In this document: positions 24,933 through 32,663 of the stretch, one piece after another
How positions within the stretch are numbered: position 1 is the stretch's first letter
Layout of the letters: the number at the start of each line of letters is the position of its first letter
DNA from: an uncultured Acetatifactor sp.
GTDB taxonomy: Bacteria; Bacillota; Clostridia; Lachnospirales; Lachnospiraceae
Direction: 5' to 3'
Length of the DNA: 53,221 nt
NCBI GenBank assembly: GCA_910585015.1
Contig: CAJUCT010000014.1
Coordinates: forward strand, 35,006 to 88,226
Program-made: the position numbers and the translations under genes
The notes under the pieces: model-generated
Told to the model about the DNA's origin: nothing
The model's database searches: none
Seen by the model: only the letters and a program-made list of their open reading frames with translations

Positions 24933-26226
24933 TGCCAAGCGGTCTTTTATAAATTATCTTTTATATGTTGTTACCATGACCGTCCTTTTGGCGATTATAG
25001 AAGTATCTAATTGTATAACCATTATAGGAGAATCAGCCGGTTTTCAAGTGATTTCTCTGCCATTGTTGATAGCAGCCATTCAAATAGTTTTAGTTGGATA
25101 TATAGATACTTTCATGTTAAAGCAGCGGGCAAAAGAACTTGCAAGCTATTTATTATTGGGTATGGGAAAGAAGAGATTAACCCGGCTGTTCCTATGCGAA
25201 GTCTTGCTGATTGGTTTTTTCTGCTATATAGCAGGAACAACAATAGGCTTTTCCATATATGGATTTTGGTATTTCCGTGAGCCGCTGCATGAAATGAAAT
25301 ATTGCGGATTCCTTTATGGTAAAAGTATGTTCTATACATTTCTGTTTTTTGGCCTTATTGAAACAGTGTGTACTTTTCGGTTGAAACAGCGCTTGAACAA
25401 ACTGCAGATAAGAGAACTGATGTATGAAAGAAACCGCAATCAGGGCGTAAAAAATACAGAAAACTATAAAAAATGGGGCATAATTTTCTTTTTGTGCTTC
25501 GTGTGCTTCATTGGTTGCATTTGTGGCATTGTTTTCCTGCCGGAAGTTTATATTGTATATCCCGTATCTGTTACGGCAATCCCTTTGCTAATATCTGTTT
25601 TTGCTTTTTACAAATGGGTATTTGGCTATTTATATGCGTACAGGCGAATGAAATCCGTTAAGATATATCAAAAAGACAGGCTATATATTACAGCAAACGT
25701 AACATCAGATTTCAAAACCTCCACTATGGTTAATACTGTTTTTTGCATATGCTTTTTGTTTTCAGGGTGTTCTTTTGTAACGGGAATATTGATATTGCAG
25801 CCGGAACTTCAGCTTTTTGATACGGCTATGCGCCAGTGGATGGGAACGTCACAAATAAGTATCTGCATCGTGTTTTTGACTATTTATTTTTCAATACTAT
25901 CATTGCATCAGATTATAGATATTAGGCAAAATTCAAAAAGCAATCAGATAATGCGCTGTATGGGAAAAAGCGATAAACAGATAGCAAGACTTGTGAATCA
26001 GCAGATAGCAATTAAATTATCCTCTCCAATGTTAATGGCTTTATTGATTGTTTTATTCTGCATACCGTTACTGAATGGAAAATTGAACTTAACATTGCCA
26101 GCTTCTTTGAATAATATTCTGCTCAAATTAGCTGGTGAGTTTGGGGTGTGTAATGTGGTTTTTTATATTTGCTATTTCGGGATTGTAAGTGCTATGAGCA
26201 GACGTTATTTATATCCCTCTGATTAA
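24904..26226 (+). CDS. BceB-like ABC transporter permease
   Basis: 440 residues with about ten membrane segments and no large extracellular domain, so shorter than typical BceB. The start MMYLKLSIRNAKRSFINYLLY is typical of FtsX/BceB permeases, as is KQRAKELASYLLLGMGKKRL in the first cytoplasmic loop. It overlaps the ATPase gene by 29 bp. Such transporters export or remove antimicrobial peptides from lipid targets; the substrate here is unknown. Confidence 0.85.
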   Translation: MMYLKLSIRNAKRSFINYLLYVVTMTVLLAIIEVSNCITIIGESAGFQVISLPLLIAAIQIVLVGYIDTFMLKQRAKELASYLLLGMGKKRLTRLFLCEVLLIGFFCYIAGTTIGFSIYGFWYFREPLHEMKYCGFLYGKSMFYTFLFFGLIETVCTFRLKQRLNKLQIRELMYERNRNQGVKNTENYKKWGIIFFLCFVCFIGCICGIVFLPEVYIVYPVSVTAIPLLISVFAFYKWVFGYLYAYRRMKSVKIYQKDRLYITANVTSDFKTSTMVNTVFCICFLFSGCSFVTGILILQPELQLFDTAMRQWMGTSQISICIVFLTIYFSILSLHQIIDIRQNSKSNQIMRCMGKSDKQIARLVNQQIAIKLSSPMLMALLIVLFCIPLLNGKLNLTLPASLNNILLKLAGEFGVCNVVFYICYFGIVSAMSRRYLYPSD

Positions 26227-26328
26227 GAGATCCGGCTCAACGGCGAATCCTTATATGCCGGAATGCCTTGGGCTGCCGCTGGAAAAGGCGAAATCTTTTA
26301 TATCAAGGCTTATCGTTCAAGTTGATGG

Positions 26329-26613
26329 TGGAAATTTATCCTGGCGTATTTCCACACGGCGAATCTGGCTCACAGCACATTGTCCGTCACAACCAGTTTT
26401 CTGGCGGTGTACCTGACCTTTCGGAGAAGCCCCCTTTTTGCTCTGGCCTATGCCGCAAATGACGGGGTTTTGATTCTGCTGTGGATATTGGCGGCCCAAG
26501 GCAATCTGACTTACTTGTCGGTGGTGGTATGCTTTTTGGTCTTTTTAGCCAATGATATTTATGGTTATATCAATTGGAGCAAGATGGAAAAAAGGCAGCA
26601 GACGGAACATTAA
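26329..26613 (+). pseudogene. 3' remnant of a PnuC-type vitamin/NMN transporter gene
   Basis: The frame WKFILAYFHTANLAHS, TSFLAVYLTFRRSPLFALAY, AANDGVLILLWILAAQ, YLSVVVCFLVFLANDIYGYI and NWSKMEKRQQ matches the C-terminal part of PnuC transporters (ANDxVLIxLW and NDxYGxxxW motifs). The front half is missing and there is no start codon with a ribosome site. Sequence from 26227 to 26328 has no clear content. Confidence 0.65.
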
Positions 26614-26645
26614 GGTATATTTGCGGCATGCAGTACAGGTCCGAA

Positions 26646-27692
26646 TTATAAGGATTCCCGAAATGAGTCATAACATTCATAAGCCCTTTTATACATGTTT
26701 TGAAATTTCTGGCGTAATTCTATGGGAGTAAGGATAACGGCATCTTCCCCAAATTTAAAAAAATAAAATTCAATCTGGTTAAGGCTGCAATTAAAAGTGT
26801 ACACATGTCCATCATCGCTGATAGATACATAATTGGGGCGAAGGTGCAGCAATCGTTTATATTTCAGGATTCCCTGATCCGATAACGCAATCCTGACGGT
26901 TGTTATGGCGCCGCTCATAAACTGGGCCCCCTTTTGGATTAGCTCCTGATCCAGTATTTTTTTATTTCCGCTGCTTATAAAAGAGTGTTCCTCGAGGACT
27001 TTGACCTTCTTCAAATGAGATACTCTGCATGAAAAGCTTTGAAGCTGCGTTTTGGGAGTATGGCTGACAGTATATCCAATAAGGTAATGATACATATTCA
27101 GTGAGTCCGTAACAATTTTATATGGCCGTATGCGGGTGTAATCCTCCAGAAGAAATTGTATGGATAGGACCCGATCAGTGTCTATGGCGCTGTCTATGGC
27201 GGAAAAGGTTTCCTTCAAAATGATCTGTTCTCTCTCCAGATAGCTTTTTTGGCAGTATTCTTCCACAATGGCTTTGATATAGCAGCCCATATTGGGATAA
27301 TAAGCGTCCTCTTTGCATTCCTGTGTGAAGTACTCCATATTTTCTTTGTCTATTCTGATTTTGAACCCGTGATACCGGGTATAGGAGGCATTTCTCGCAA
27401 GTATGCCGTTTATATAATCCTCAACCAGTAAATTGATTATCTTGCCGCATTCATCCGGGGAAAATGCATTCTTTGACACGGATATGCGGTCAATCAGTGA
27501 GGCTTGATAGCGCTGGGAAGAAAGAGTAACAGTCGCCTCTGCGTCATATCTGTAATTTCTGATTATCCGATTCAGTATTGTAGACCTGGCAGGTATCTGA
27601 AACGCAAGCATATCGTTCTCAATTATTGCCACGGCATGCAGGCTGAGATTGAGATGCTGTTTCTGTTCTCCGTTTAACTCAAAGAATGGCAT
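26646..27692 (-). CDS. WYL-domain transcription regulator, divergent to the large cluster
   Basis: 348 residues from the start at 27692 (MPFFELNGEQKQ), which has AGGAGG upstream; a longer frame (27734) lacks one. The N-terminal part (about 1-60) looks like a ribbon-helix-helix DNA-binding region (SLHAVAIIENDMLAF, ARSTILNRIIRNY). The middle-to-C-terminal WYL domain (about 165-250) includes VLSIQFLLEDYTRIRPYKIV and MYHYLIGYT, followed by a WCX-type end (ILTPIELRQKFQNMYK). WYL regulators bind nucleic-acid-like ligands and control several phage-defence systems. It is transcribed away from the cluster across a 237-bp shared control region. Confidence 0.85.
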   Translation of the reverse strand: MPFFELNGEQKQHLNLSLHAVAIIENDMLAFQIPARSTILNRIIRNYRYDAEATVTLSSQRYQASLIDRISVSKNAFSPDECGKIINLLVEDYINGILARNASYTRYHGFKIRIDKENMEYFTQECKEDAYYPNMGCYIKAIVEEYCQKSYLEREQIILKETFSAIDSAIDTDRVLSIQFLLEDYTRIRPYKIVTDSLNMYHYLIGYTVSHTPKTQLQSFSCRVSHLKKVKVLEEHSFISSGNKKILDQELIQKGAQFMSGAITTVRIALSDQGILKYKRLLHLRPNYVSISDDGHVYTFNCSLNQIEFYFFKFGEDAVILTPIELRQKFQNMYKRAYECYDSFRESL

Positions 27693-27929
27693 GGTACCGT
27701 AACCTCCTGTTTGTGCATAAGACTGTCTTCTCAAAAGCAGTTCCCCTAATAGGAACCATTATACTTGGAAAATATAGAAAAATCAATGAATTTAGTAACA
27801 TCTGCAGGAATATATTATTCATCTTTTCGTTCCTGGAAAAACAGGTATAATAAGTATTATAAAAAAATAAGTAATACGGATTCACACAAAAACCCGGGCA
27901 CAGCCTGCGTTATGAAGGAGGAGGAAAGT
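27693..27929. promoter_or_regulatory. Divergent control region of the large cluster
   Basis: It contains an inverted repeat GTTCC (27740-27744) / GGAAC (27752-27756), a second GTTCC copy near 27829, a CCTG-GAAAAA-CAGG repeat (27832-27845), and a TATAAT at 27846-27851 that fits a rightward -10 without a good -35. These are candidate binding sites for the WYL regulator. Confidence 0.4.
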
Positions 27930-27995
27930 ATGCTGGAAAAGATTGTTAAGGTTGTCGGAGGCGCCGCGTTAGAGCTTTTAGGCAGGAAGGGGTAA
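27930..27995 (+). CDS. 21-residue peptide at the head of the cluster
   Basis: The ATG at 27930 has a very strong ribosome site (AAGGAGGAGGAAAGT). The peptide begins MLEKIVKVVGG and ends ELLGRKG: a short amphipathic helix with a basic end. It stops 4 bp before the HTH gene start. It could be a leader peptide that couples translation, a small membrane-active peptide, or chance. The ribosome site and spacing argue for translation. Confidence 0.45.
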   Translation: MLEKIVKVVGGAALELLGRKG

Positions 27996-27999
27996 TTCC

Positions 28000-28227
28000 A
28001 TGAAGAGGCCCAAGTATGTAAGGATTATGGATATGCATTTGAATCTGGATGAAGGAAAGCTTATCCGTAAAGAGACGCTTGCTCTCGCGTATGATATTGA
28101 TATGCGTACCGTGCAGAGGGACATTGATGATCTCAGGGCGTATTATGCCGAGCGCACGGCGCTGGTTGGGGAAAAGGAGCGGCAGATTATCTACGACAGG
28201 AAAGAAAGGGGATATCGGGCGGCATAA
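28000..28227 (+). CDS. Small HTH protein (HTH_11/DeoR-type, WYL-regulator N-terminus)
   Basis: 75 residues: a winged helix-turn-helix only (RIMDMHLNLDEGKLIRKETL, ALAYDIDMRTVQRDIDDLRA, IIYDRKERGYRAA). This is the DNA-binding part usually found in front of WYL domains, here standing alone. It may pair with the divergent WYL protein, whose own N-terminus is of another type, so the two could act together on the cluster promoters. Confidence 0.75.
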   Translation: MKRPKYVRIMDMHLNLDEGKLIRKETLALAYDIDMRTVQRDIDDLRAYYAERTALVGEKERQIIYDRKERGYRAA

Positions 28228-28238
28228 GAAGTAATATA

Positions 28239-28266
28239 TTGCTTTTGGGTGTGCATTTGCTATAAT
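28239..28266 (+). promoter_or_regulatory. Candidate promoter before the 467-aa gene
   Basis: TTGCTT (28239-28244), a 16-bp spacer and TATAAT (28261-28266). Predicted start near 28273, directly before a 5' hairpin. Confidence 0.5.
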
Positions 28267-28276
28267 AATAAATATG

Positions 28277-28327
28277 GGATTTTGCGCTCTGCCAAAGAAT
28301 AAGGATATCTGCCAGGGCGGAAAATCC
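28277..28327 (+). promoter_or_regulatory. 5' leader hairpin
   Basis: GGATTTTGCGCTCTG (28277-28291) pairs with CAGGGCGGAAAATCC (28313-28327): 14 of 15 pairs, including one G-T. The loop is about 21 nt and no T-run follows. It would lie at the very 5' end of the transcript from the preceding promoter and could protect or regulate it. Confidence 0.45.
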
Positions 28328-28357
28328 AGAAAATAAGCATATGCATGGAGAAGAATA

Positions 28358-29761
28358 ATGATTACTTACACGACAAAATTCCCGGTCTCCGAAAACTTTT
28401 TACAGGAGGAATTTATTGCTACGGTAGTAAAGTGGAACCAGGGAAGCCGATATGACAGGATCGAGAATGTTCACTGGGACGGAGGGGAGCATGAATGCAG
28501 ATGGGAACAGGACGGGATTTCATTGGAAATCCAGGAGATTGCGTCTCAAAAAATTATAGCTTCCCGGCTGAAGAAGGAGGATGCCCATGGTGTCTGGATG
28601 ACGGACTTTGTGCTGAACTACAAAGAGCGATATATAGCCGTCTCGGTGACATTAGAGACAACGGAATTTACAACGGATTTCTATCCCACATATTACCCGC
28701 CGTTTTTTGTTAAAATGGTGATATATGGGGGATACGCCGGGGAGGATGGGGGTCTGCCGGTACAACAGACGCCGCACCTGCTTGACGGCTACATGGATTT
28801 TTTCAGGAAAATAGCCCATAAAGAGATTAAAACAAGGCTTCCGGTAGTTTTTGTGGCCAGGACATCCGACGGGCAGGATCCGGTCGAGCCGGGCAAGCTG
28901 GCATTTAGATTACAGGGAGTCGCCCATGTGCTGTGTGAACCCGCCCATGGGGTTGAACTGCAGGGTGTCTCGGACATATTGGACAACCGGGAGGCCAGGG
29001 CCGGGAAGGTTTTCATTTTCTATCCCAGCAGCAATAAAAGGGGTCGTATCCTCAATCTTTCCGGAACGGCACAAAATCCGGACAGCCTGGAAGACCGGAT
29101 TGTGAATGACGTATATAATTATATGAACCAGCGTATGCGGCAGAGCATAGATACATGGGAGGGCATAGAAACCGAAAAGGTTCATATTCTGAACAGGCGC
29201 TTGCTGTCGGATCAGACTGCGGTTGAAGAAGAAAACAGGAGTTTATATGAAATATTCGGCGAACAGCTGGAAAAGATGGAGGAATCAAATAATAAGCTGA
29301 GCAAAGAGATCCAACGTCTTACCGCGGAACTTCAGGGAATGCGTATGAAGTATTTGGACAGGGAACAAACGCCCGCCCTGTATATGGGCGACGAAAGGGA
29401 TTTGTATGAAGGGGAAATCAAAGAGATAATCCTGGAAATTATCTACGAGTACCAGAAGAACTGCAAAGATAATTCCAGAAGGGATCATATCATTTCGGAT
29501 CTGTTGGAATCCAACGAGTATAGGCAGCTGCCGGAGCAGAGACGGGAACGGCTTAAGACTGCCTTAAAGGGGTACAGGACTCTGAACGGATCGCTGAAAG
29601 CTCTTCTGGAATCAATGGGTTTTGAGATCAGTGACGACGGAAAACATTACAAGTGGACATATTTTGGGGACCACAGGTACGTAGCTACCGTCGCCAAGAC
29701 CAGCAGTGACGGCAGGGCAGGGCTCAATATTTATTCGACCATTGAAAAATTAATGCTCTGA
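28358..29761 (+). CDS. 467-aa protein of unknown family, first large gene of the cluster
   Basis: I do not recognise the family. The first 240 residues are beta-rich with many Trp/Tyr (NVHWDGGEHECRWEQDG, YYPPFFVKMVIYGGY, PVVFVARTSDGQDP, KLAFRLQGVAHVLCEPA, VFIFYPSSNKRGR). A coiled-coil segment spans about 285-335 (GEQLEKMEESNNKLSKEIQR). The C-terminal domain (about 345-467) is alpha then beta (RRDHIISDLLESNEY, LESMGFEISDDGKHYKW, TVAKTSSDGRAGLN). It has no signal peptide or membrane segment. The three-part form, a folded module, a coil and another module, fits an adaptor or recognition subunit; that is inference. Ribosome site GGAGAAG. Confidence 0.7.
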   Translation: MITYTTKFPVSENFLQEEFIATVVKWNQGSRYDRIENVHWDGGEHECRWEQDGISLEIQEIASQKIIASRLKKEDAHGVWMTDFVLNYKERYIAVSVTLETTEFTTDFYPTYYPPFFVKMVIYGGYAGEDGGLPVQQTPHLLDGYMDFFRKIAHKEIKTRLPVVFVARTSDGQDPVEPGKLAFRLQGVAHVLCEPAHGVELQGVSDILDNREARAGKVFIFYPSSNKRGRILNLSGTAQNPDSLEDRIVNDVYNYMNQRMRQSIDTWEGIETEKVHILNRRLLSDQTAVEEENRSLYEIFGEQLEKMEESNNKLSKEIQRLTAELQGMRMKYLDREQTPALYMGDERDLYEGEIKEIILEIIYEYQKNCKDNSRRDHIISDLLESNEYRQLPEQRRERLKTALKGYRTLNGSLKALLESMGFEISDDGKHYKWTYFGDHRYVATVAKTSSDGRAGLNIYSTIEKLML

Positions 29762-29869
29762 ATAGACAGAGTGACAGATAGTGTCGTTGTGCCGGAGTAT
29801 AATAAATGCGTCCGGTAAACATAAAGGGGAGGAAAATCCCTGATTTCATCATTGAAGGAGGACATAAAA

Positions 29870-30577
29870 ATGGCATTTAACCCTAACAATTACAAAGCGC
29901 CGGAGCCCCGGAAACTGCAGGTAATCCTTGTACTGGATGTGAGCGGAAGTATGAGCGGTGATAAGATTGACAGTCTGTATGACGCCACAACGGATATGAT
30001 TGAGAGCTTTGCGGCAGCGCAGGCCAAGGAACAGAGTATTGATGTGGCCATCATTACCTTTGGAAGCAGTGTGGAATTGCATACCCCCTATACCGCTGTG
30101 AAGGATTTACAGAACAGGGGCATCAGCAGGTTCCACGCGGACGGGATGACCCCCATGGGAACGGCGCTGAGAATGGCAAAGGATATGATTGAGGATAAGG
30201 ATCTCACTCCCTCCAGGAGTTACCGTCCCGCGGTGGTACTGGTTTCGGACGGAGAGCCCAACGATGAATGGAAAGGACCCATGAACGCGTTTATTAGCAG
30301 CGGTAGATCCATGAAATGTCAGCGCTTTGCGGTGGCCATCGGCAATGATGCGGACAGGGATGTGCTGGAGCAGTTTACCCAGAATAAGGACGCGGTATTC
30401 TTTGCGGAGGATGCAAAGGATCTTTCCGAGCACTTTAAGACGATTACCATGACGGCCACATCCTGTACAGAATTAAGCCAGCCTGCGCAGGGGAGCCCCG
30501 GCGGGACAGCTGTTTCGTCGTCGCTGAAATTTGACAACAGTACCGCAAGTGATCCTGACGATGACGATTTATATTAG
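29870..30577 (+). CDS. TerY-type vWA protein
   Basis: 235 residues from ATG 29870, with AAGGAGG upstream. A single vWA domain (about 15-205) has a complete MIDAS: DVSGSMS (D23, S25, S27), DGMTPMGTAL, and LVSDGEPND. The acidic tail (ASDPDDDDLY) is disordered. It resembles TerY proteins, which in published TerY-P systems occur with a PP2C phosphatase and a kinase, all present further along this cluster. It probably serves as a metal-dependent protein-interaction platform in the cytoplasm. Confidence 0.85.
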   Translation: MAFNPNNYKAPEPRKLQVILVLDVSGSMSGDKIDSLYDATTDMIESFAAAQAKEQSIDVAIITFGSSVELHTPYTAVKDLQNRGISRFHADGMTPMGTALRMAKDMIEDKDLTPSRSYRPAVVLVSDGEPNDEWKGPMNAFISSGRSMKCQRFAVAIGNDADRDVLEQFTQNKDAVFFAEDAKDLSEHFKTITMTATSCTELSQPAQGSPGGTAVSSSLKFDNSTASDPDDDDLY

Positions 30578-30611
30578 GGACATATTTTGATGATCCCAGG
30601 AGGGCAGACAT

Positions 30612-30881
30612 ATGGCGCAGGCAATAGGAGATCCGGAGGAAATCAGGAGTTTTGCAAATTCTCTGGAATATTTTTTAAATACAATAAAAGAAGAATCGGG
30701 AAGGCTCAGCCAGTCCTTTGGACGGCTGGGAGAATCATGGCAGGATCAGCAGCGCTCAAGCTTTGAGGAGACATACCGTCAGCTGTTAAATGCCCTTCAG
30801 GCTTTTGAGGAGAACGCCTCCGAGCAGATTCCGCACCTGAGAACAATGGCGGAGGATTTGAGCACGTATCTGGGAAGGTAG
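30612..30881 (+). CDS. WXG100-like small helical protein
   Basis: 89 residues, the size of EsxA/YukE proteins. It has two predicted helices around a central turn GESWQDQQ (W43-Q44-D45 at the WXG position), followed by FEETYRQLLNALQAFEE; the W-x-D/G plus downstream FE/F pattern is that of WXG100 helical hairpins. There is no clear C-terminal YxxxD/E export tag (it ends DLSTYLGR). WXG100 proteins are usually substrates or partners of FtsK/EssC ATPases, and such an ATPase is encoded 1.8 kb downstream. Confidence 0.7.
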   Translation: MAQAIGDPEEIRSFANSLEYFLNTIKEESGRLSQSFGRLGESWQDQQRSSFEETYRQLLNALQAFEENASEQIPHLRTMAEDLSTYLGR

Positions 30882-30901
30882 CGTATCATTTTCATTCTTG
30901 T

Positions 30902-31005
30902 TATACTCACTAACGATTAGATTTTCCTTTCCGCACAGTGCATGTTGCCCGATTATGCGACATGTGCTGTGCGGAAATTGGAAAATCTTAACGTTAGTCA
31001 GTATA
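30902..31005 (+). repeat. Long intra-cluster hairpin
   Basis: Imperfect inverted repeat with arms of about 44 nt: TATACTCACTAACG ... TTTTCC ... CCGCACAGTGCATGT on the left pairs with ACATGTGCTGTGCGG ... GGAAAATCT ... CGTTAGTCAGTATA on the right; the loop is about 14 nt. No T-run follows, so it is not a simple terminator. It fills most of the gap between the WXG100 and nuclease-like genes. It could be a hairpin MITE, an RNA processing site or a structured RNA. Confidence 0.75.
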
Positions 31006-31046
31006 AAGCTGCCGCAAAGCAGTGATATGGAAAGAAGGAGGCGGAA

Positions 31047-32288
31047 ATGGCGTTACCTGTGTGTGTATACGGAGTGCAGGCAATCAATGATGCCATGCGA
31101 AACCTCGGACAGACGCGGGAGGAGATCTTCCGTATCTGTGCGGAAGGCGTTGTCAGCGCCGGGGAAGTACTGGAGGAAACCCGGCAGGAGGAGCAGGTCA
31201 GTGGATCCATGCTGCAGGCGGCTGTTGCGGTGGAGCAGGCAAGGCATGCTCTGGTGATTGAACTTGAGATGGAACTGGCGGCGGCTGCGGCGGAATTGGC
31301 CGCGGCCACACCGGCCAATCCGGCGGCCATGGCGGCAGCAGGGATTAAAATTGCCGAGTTGACTCCACGCCTCACCCAGGCCCAGGAAGAATACCGTATA
31401 GCGGTGCGCCATCGGGAGGCGCTGGATCACAGGTACGAATTGGCGGTAAAGTGTGTTCATATGGCCCAGGAGCGGTTAGACACATTGCGGATGAAATATG
31501 AGGCGGGGAAAAGAAACATTGATACTATTGCGGATAAGGGAATTGCCCGGCTGCGTTGTGCGTATTGCGATTTGAACGGTTATATTTCCAGAATGGCTCC
31601 CGGTGTCAGGAAGGAAATTGAAAATTGGGAGAGATATAAGCCCGCTGAAAAGGCTCCCGTAAAGCCTGGAGAAATCCATGATCGTTTGGATGTCAGCAAC
31701 TCGGTGGTAAATGCCGTTCTGGAATATTTGTATGCCACAGATATGGGATTCAGGGCAAATGTGGATCGTTATTGCCTGGAGATGAAAAACGGTCTGTCTG
31801 CGGGCACAGAGATTAAGATCAAGAAAAATATGGTTGGGAGATTGTGCGAGGAGATTGTCATCCGTGCATTCGAACCGATGAGTACCAGGATTGTGACCCA
31901 GGAGCGGGAAACCCTGCCGGACGGAAGCTACACAAAGGTGGATCTGCTGGTATACGGGCTGACTAATCCGGTGATTCTGGGTAGGGGGGAAGGCATGGGA
32001 GCCAGAGAGGGCGGCAGTCTTGGAATAGAAGTAAAGTCGGGACATGGCGTCTATTTATACGCACAGCTGGAGCATATGGAAAAACAGGCCATAGGGCACA
32101 GCCGATGTGACGCGTCCTGTGTAATCTGTACCCGGGATATAAAGGACATTTCACCCCAGCGCCAGGAGGAACTCAGGAACAGGCTAAAGGCCGCCGGATC
32201 GCCGATTGTGGGGATGCTGCCGCGAAAGGACAATCTGGACGCGGCATGTATAGGCTTTGTAAAGGGGAAGCTTAAAAATGTTCGATGA
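31047..32288 (+). CDS. Helical protein with a PD-(D/E)XK nuclease-like domain
   Basis: 413 residues. Residues 1-170 are almost all helix, Ala-rich and coiled (SMLQAAVAVEQARHALVIEL), as in the front ends of type VII secretion toxins. The C-terminal part (about 255-405) has the order of a PD-(D/E)XK nuclease: Glu in GRLCEEIVIRAFEP (268/269), Asp299 in TKVDLLVYG, and E328-V-K330 in SLGIEVKSGHG, then a helix with QAIGHSRC and a strand CVICTRDI. It probably cuts DNA or uses the fold for binding. Effector or toxin status is inference from the N-terminal form and the nearby WXG100 and EssC-like genes. GAAGGAGG ribosome site. Confidence 0.65.
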   Translation: MALPVCVYGVQAINDAMRNLGQTREEIFRICAEGVVSAGEVLEETRQEEQVSGSMLQAAVAVEQARHALVIELEMELAAAAAELAAATPANPAAMAAAGIKIAELTPRLTQAQEEYRIAVRHREALDHRYELAVKCVHMAQERLDTLRMKYEAGKRNIDTIADKGIARLRCAYCDLNGYISRMAPGVRKEIENWERYKPAEKAPVKPGEIHDRLDVSNSVVNAVLEYLYATDMGFRANVDRYCLEMKNGLSAGTEIKIKKNMVGRLCEEIVIRAFEPMSTRIVTQERETLPDGSYTKVDLLVYGLTNPVILGRGEGMGAREGGSLGIEVKSGHGVYLYAQLEHMEKQAIGHSRCDASCVICTRDIKDISPQRQEELRNRLKAAGSPIVGMLPRKDNLDAACIGFVKGKLKNVR

Positions 32289-32484
32289 TATCAGGAAGGG
32301 GCTGACTGCGGATAAGGAAGCCTTCGCGGAACAGGTAAAGGACTCTTTTGGGCAGTCCGTCGTCTCTCAGGTCTATGAGCCCTGCCAGAGGGAGACAGCC
32401 CTTTTGGCAGGGGCCTGGGAGGAGGCCGAAATGCAAAGGCGTGAGATCATGGCTTTGACATTTGAACTGAGGACAGTGGTGTGA
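32278..32484 (+). CDS. 68-aa helical protein
   Basis: Overlaps the nuclease-like gene by 11 bp. All-helical, with a hydrophobic pattern and no known motif (LTADKEAFAEQVKDSFGQS, GAWEEAEMQRREIMALTF). Size and the central AW-containing turn are faintly reminiscent of WXG-type or chaperone-like small partners, or of an immunity protein for the nuclease-like protein. No firm assignment. Confidence 0.55.
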   Translation: MFDDIRKGLTADKEAFAEQVKDSFGQSVVSQVYEPCQRETALLAGAWEEAEMQRREIMALTFELRTVV

Positions 32485-32544
32485 GAAGAACTTCTAATTG
32501 CTCATGCCAGAGGGCATTTCGCAAAGAAGTTCTAAGTCTCACAC
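32479..32544 (+). repeat. Branched hairpin inside the cluster
   Basis: GTGTGAGA-AGAACTTCT (32479-32495) pairs with AGAAGTTCT-aag-TCTCACAC (32525-32544), leaving a 3-nt bulge. Inside is a small hairpin ATGCC/GGGCAT (32504-32517). The stop codon of the 68-aa gene lies in the stem. Confidence 0.7.
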
Positions 32545-32545
32545 C

Positions 32546-32573
32546 GAAAAATGCCTGAAGGGCGGCATTTTTC
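32546..32573 (+). terminator. Terminator-like hairpin inside the cluster
   Basis: Perfect 10-bp stem GAAAAATGCC / GGCATTTTTC (32546-32555, 32564-32573) with an 8-nt loop; the 3' arm contains TTTTT. It starts right after the branched hairpin and lies between the 68-aa gene and the EssC-like ATPase, so it should reduce or gate transcription into the second half. Confidence 0.65.
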
Positions 32574-32663
32574 ATCCAGATTTGAGTTGCGGCGCAGCTG
32601 CGATATGGAAGTTCACGTGAGAAGGGATTTTTGCCAAAGCGGGCAGATGGGAGTTAGTGTAAA

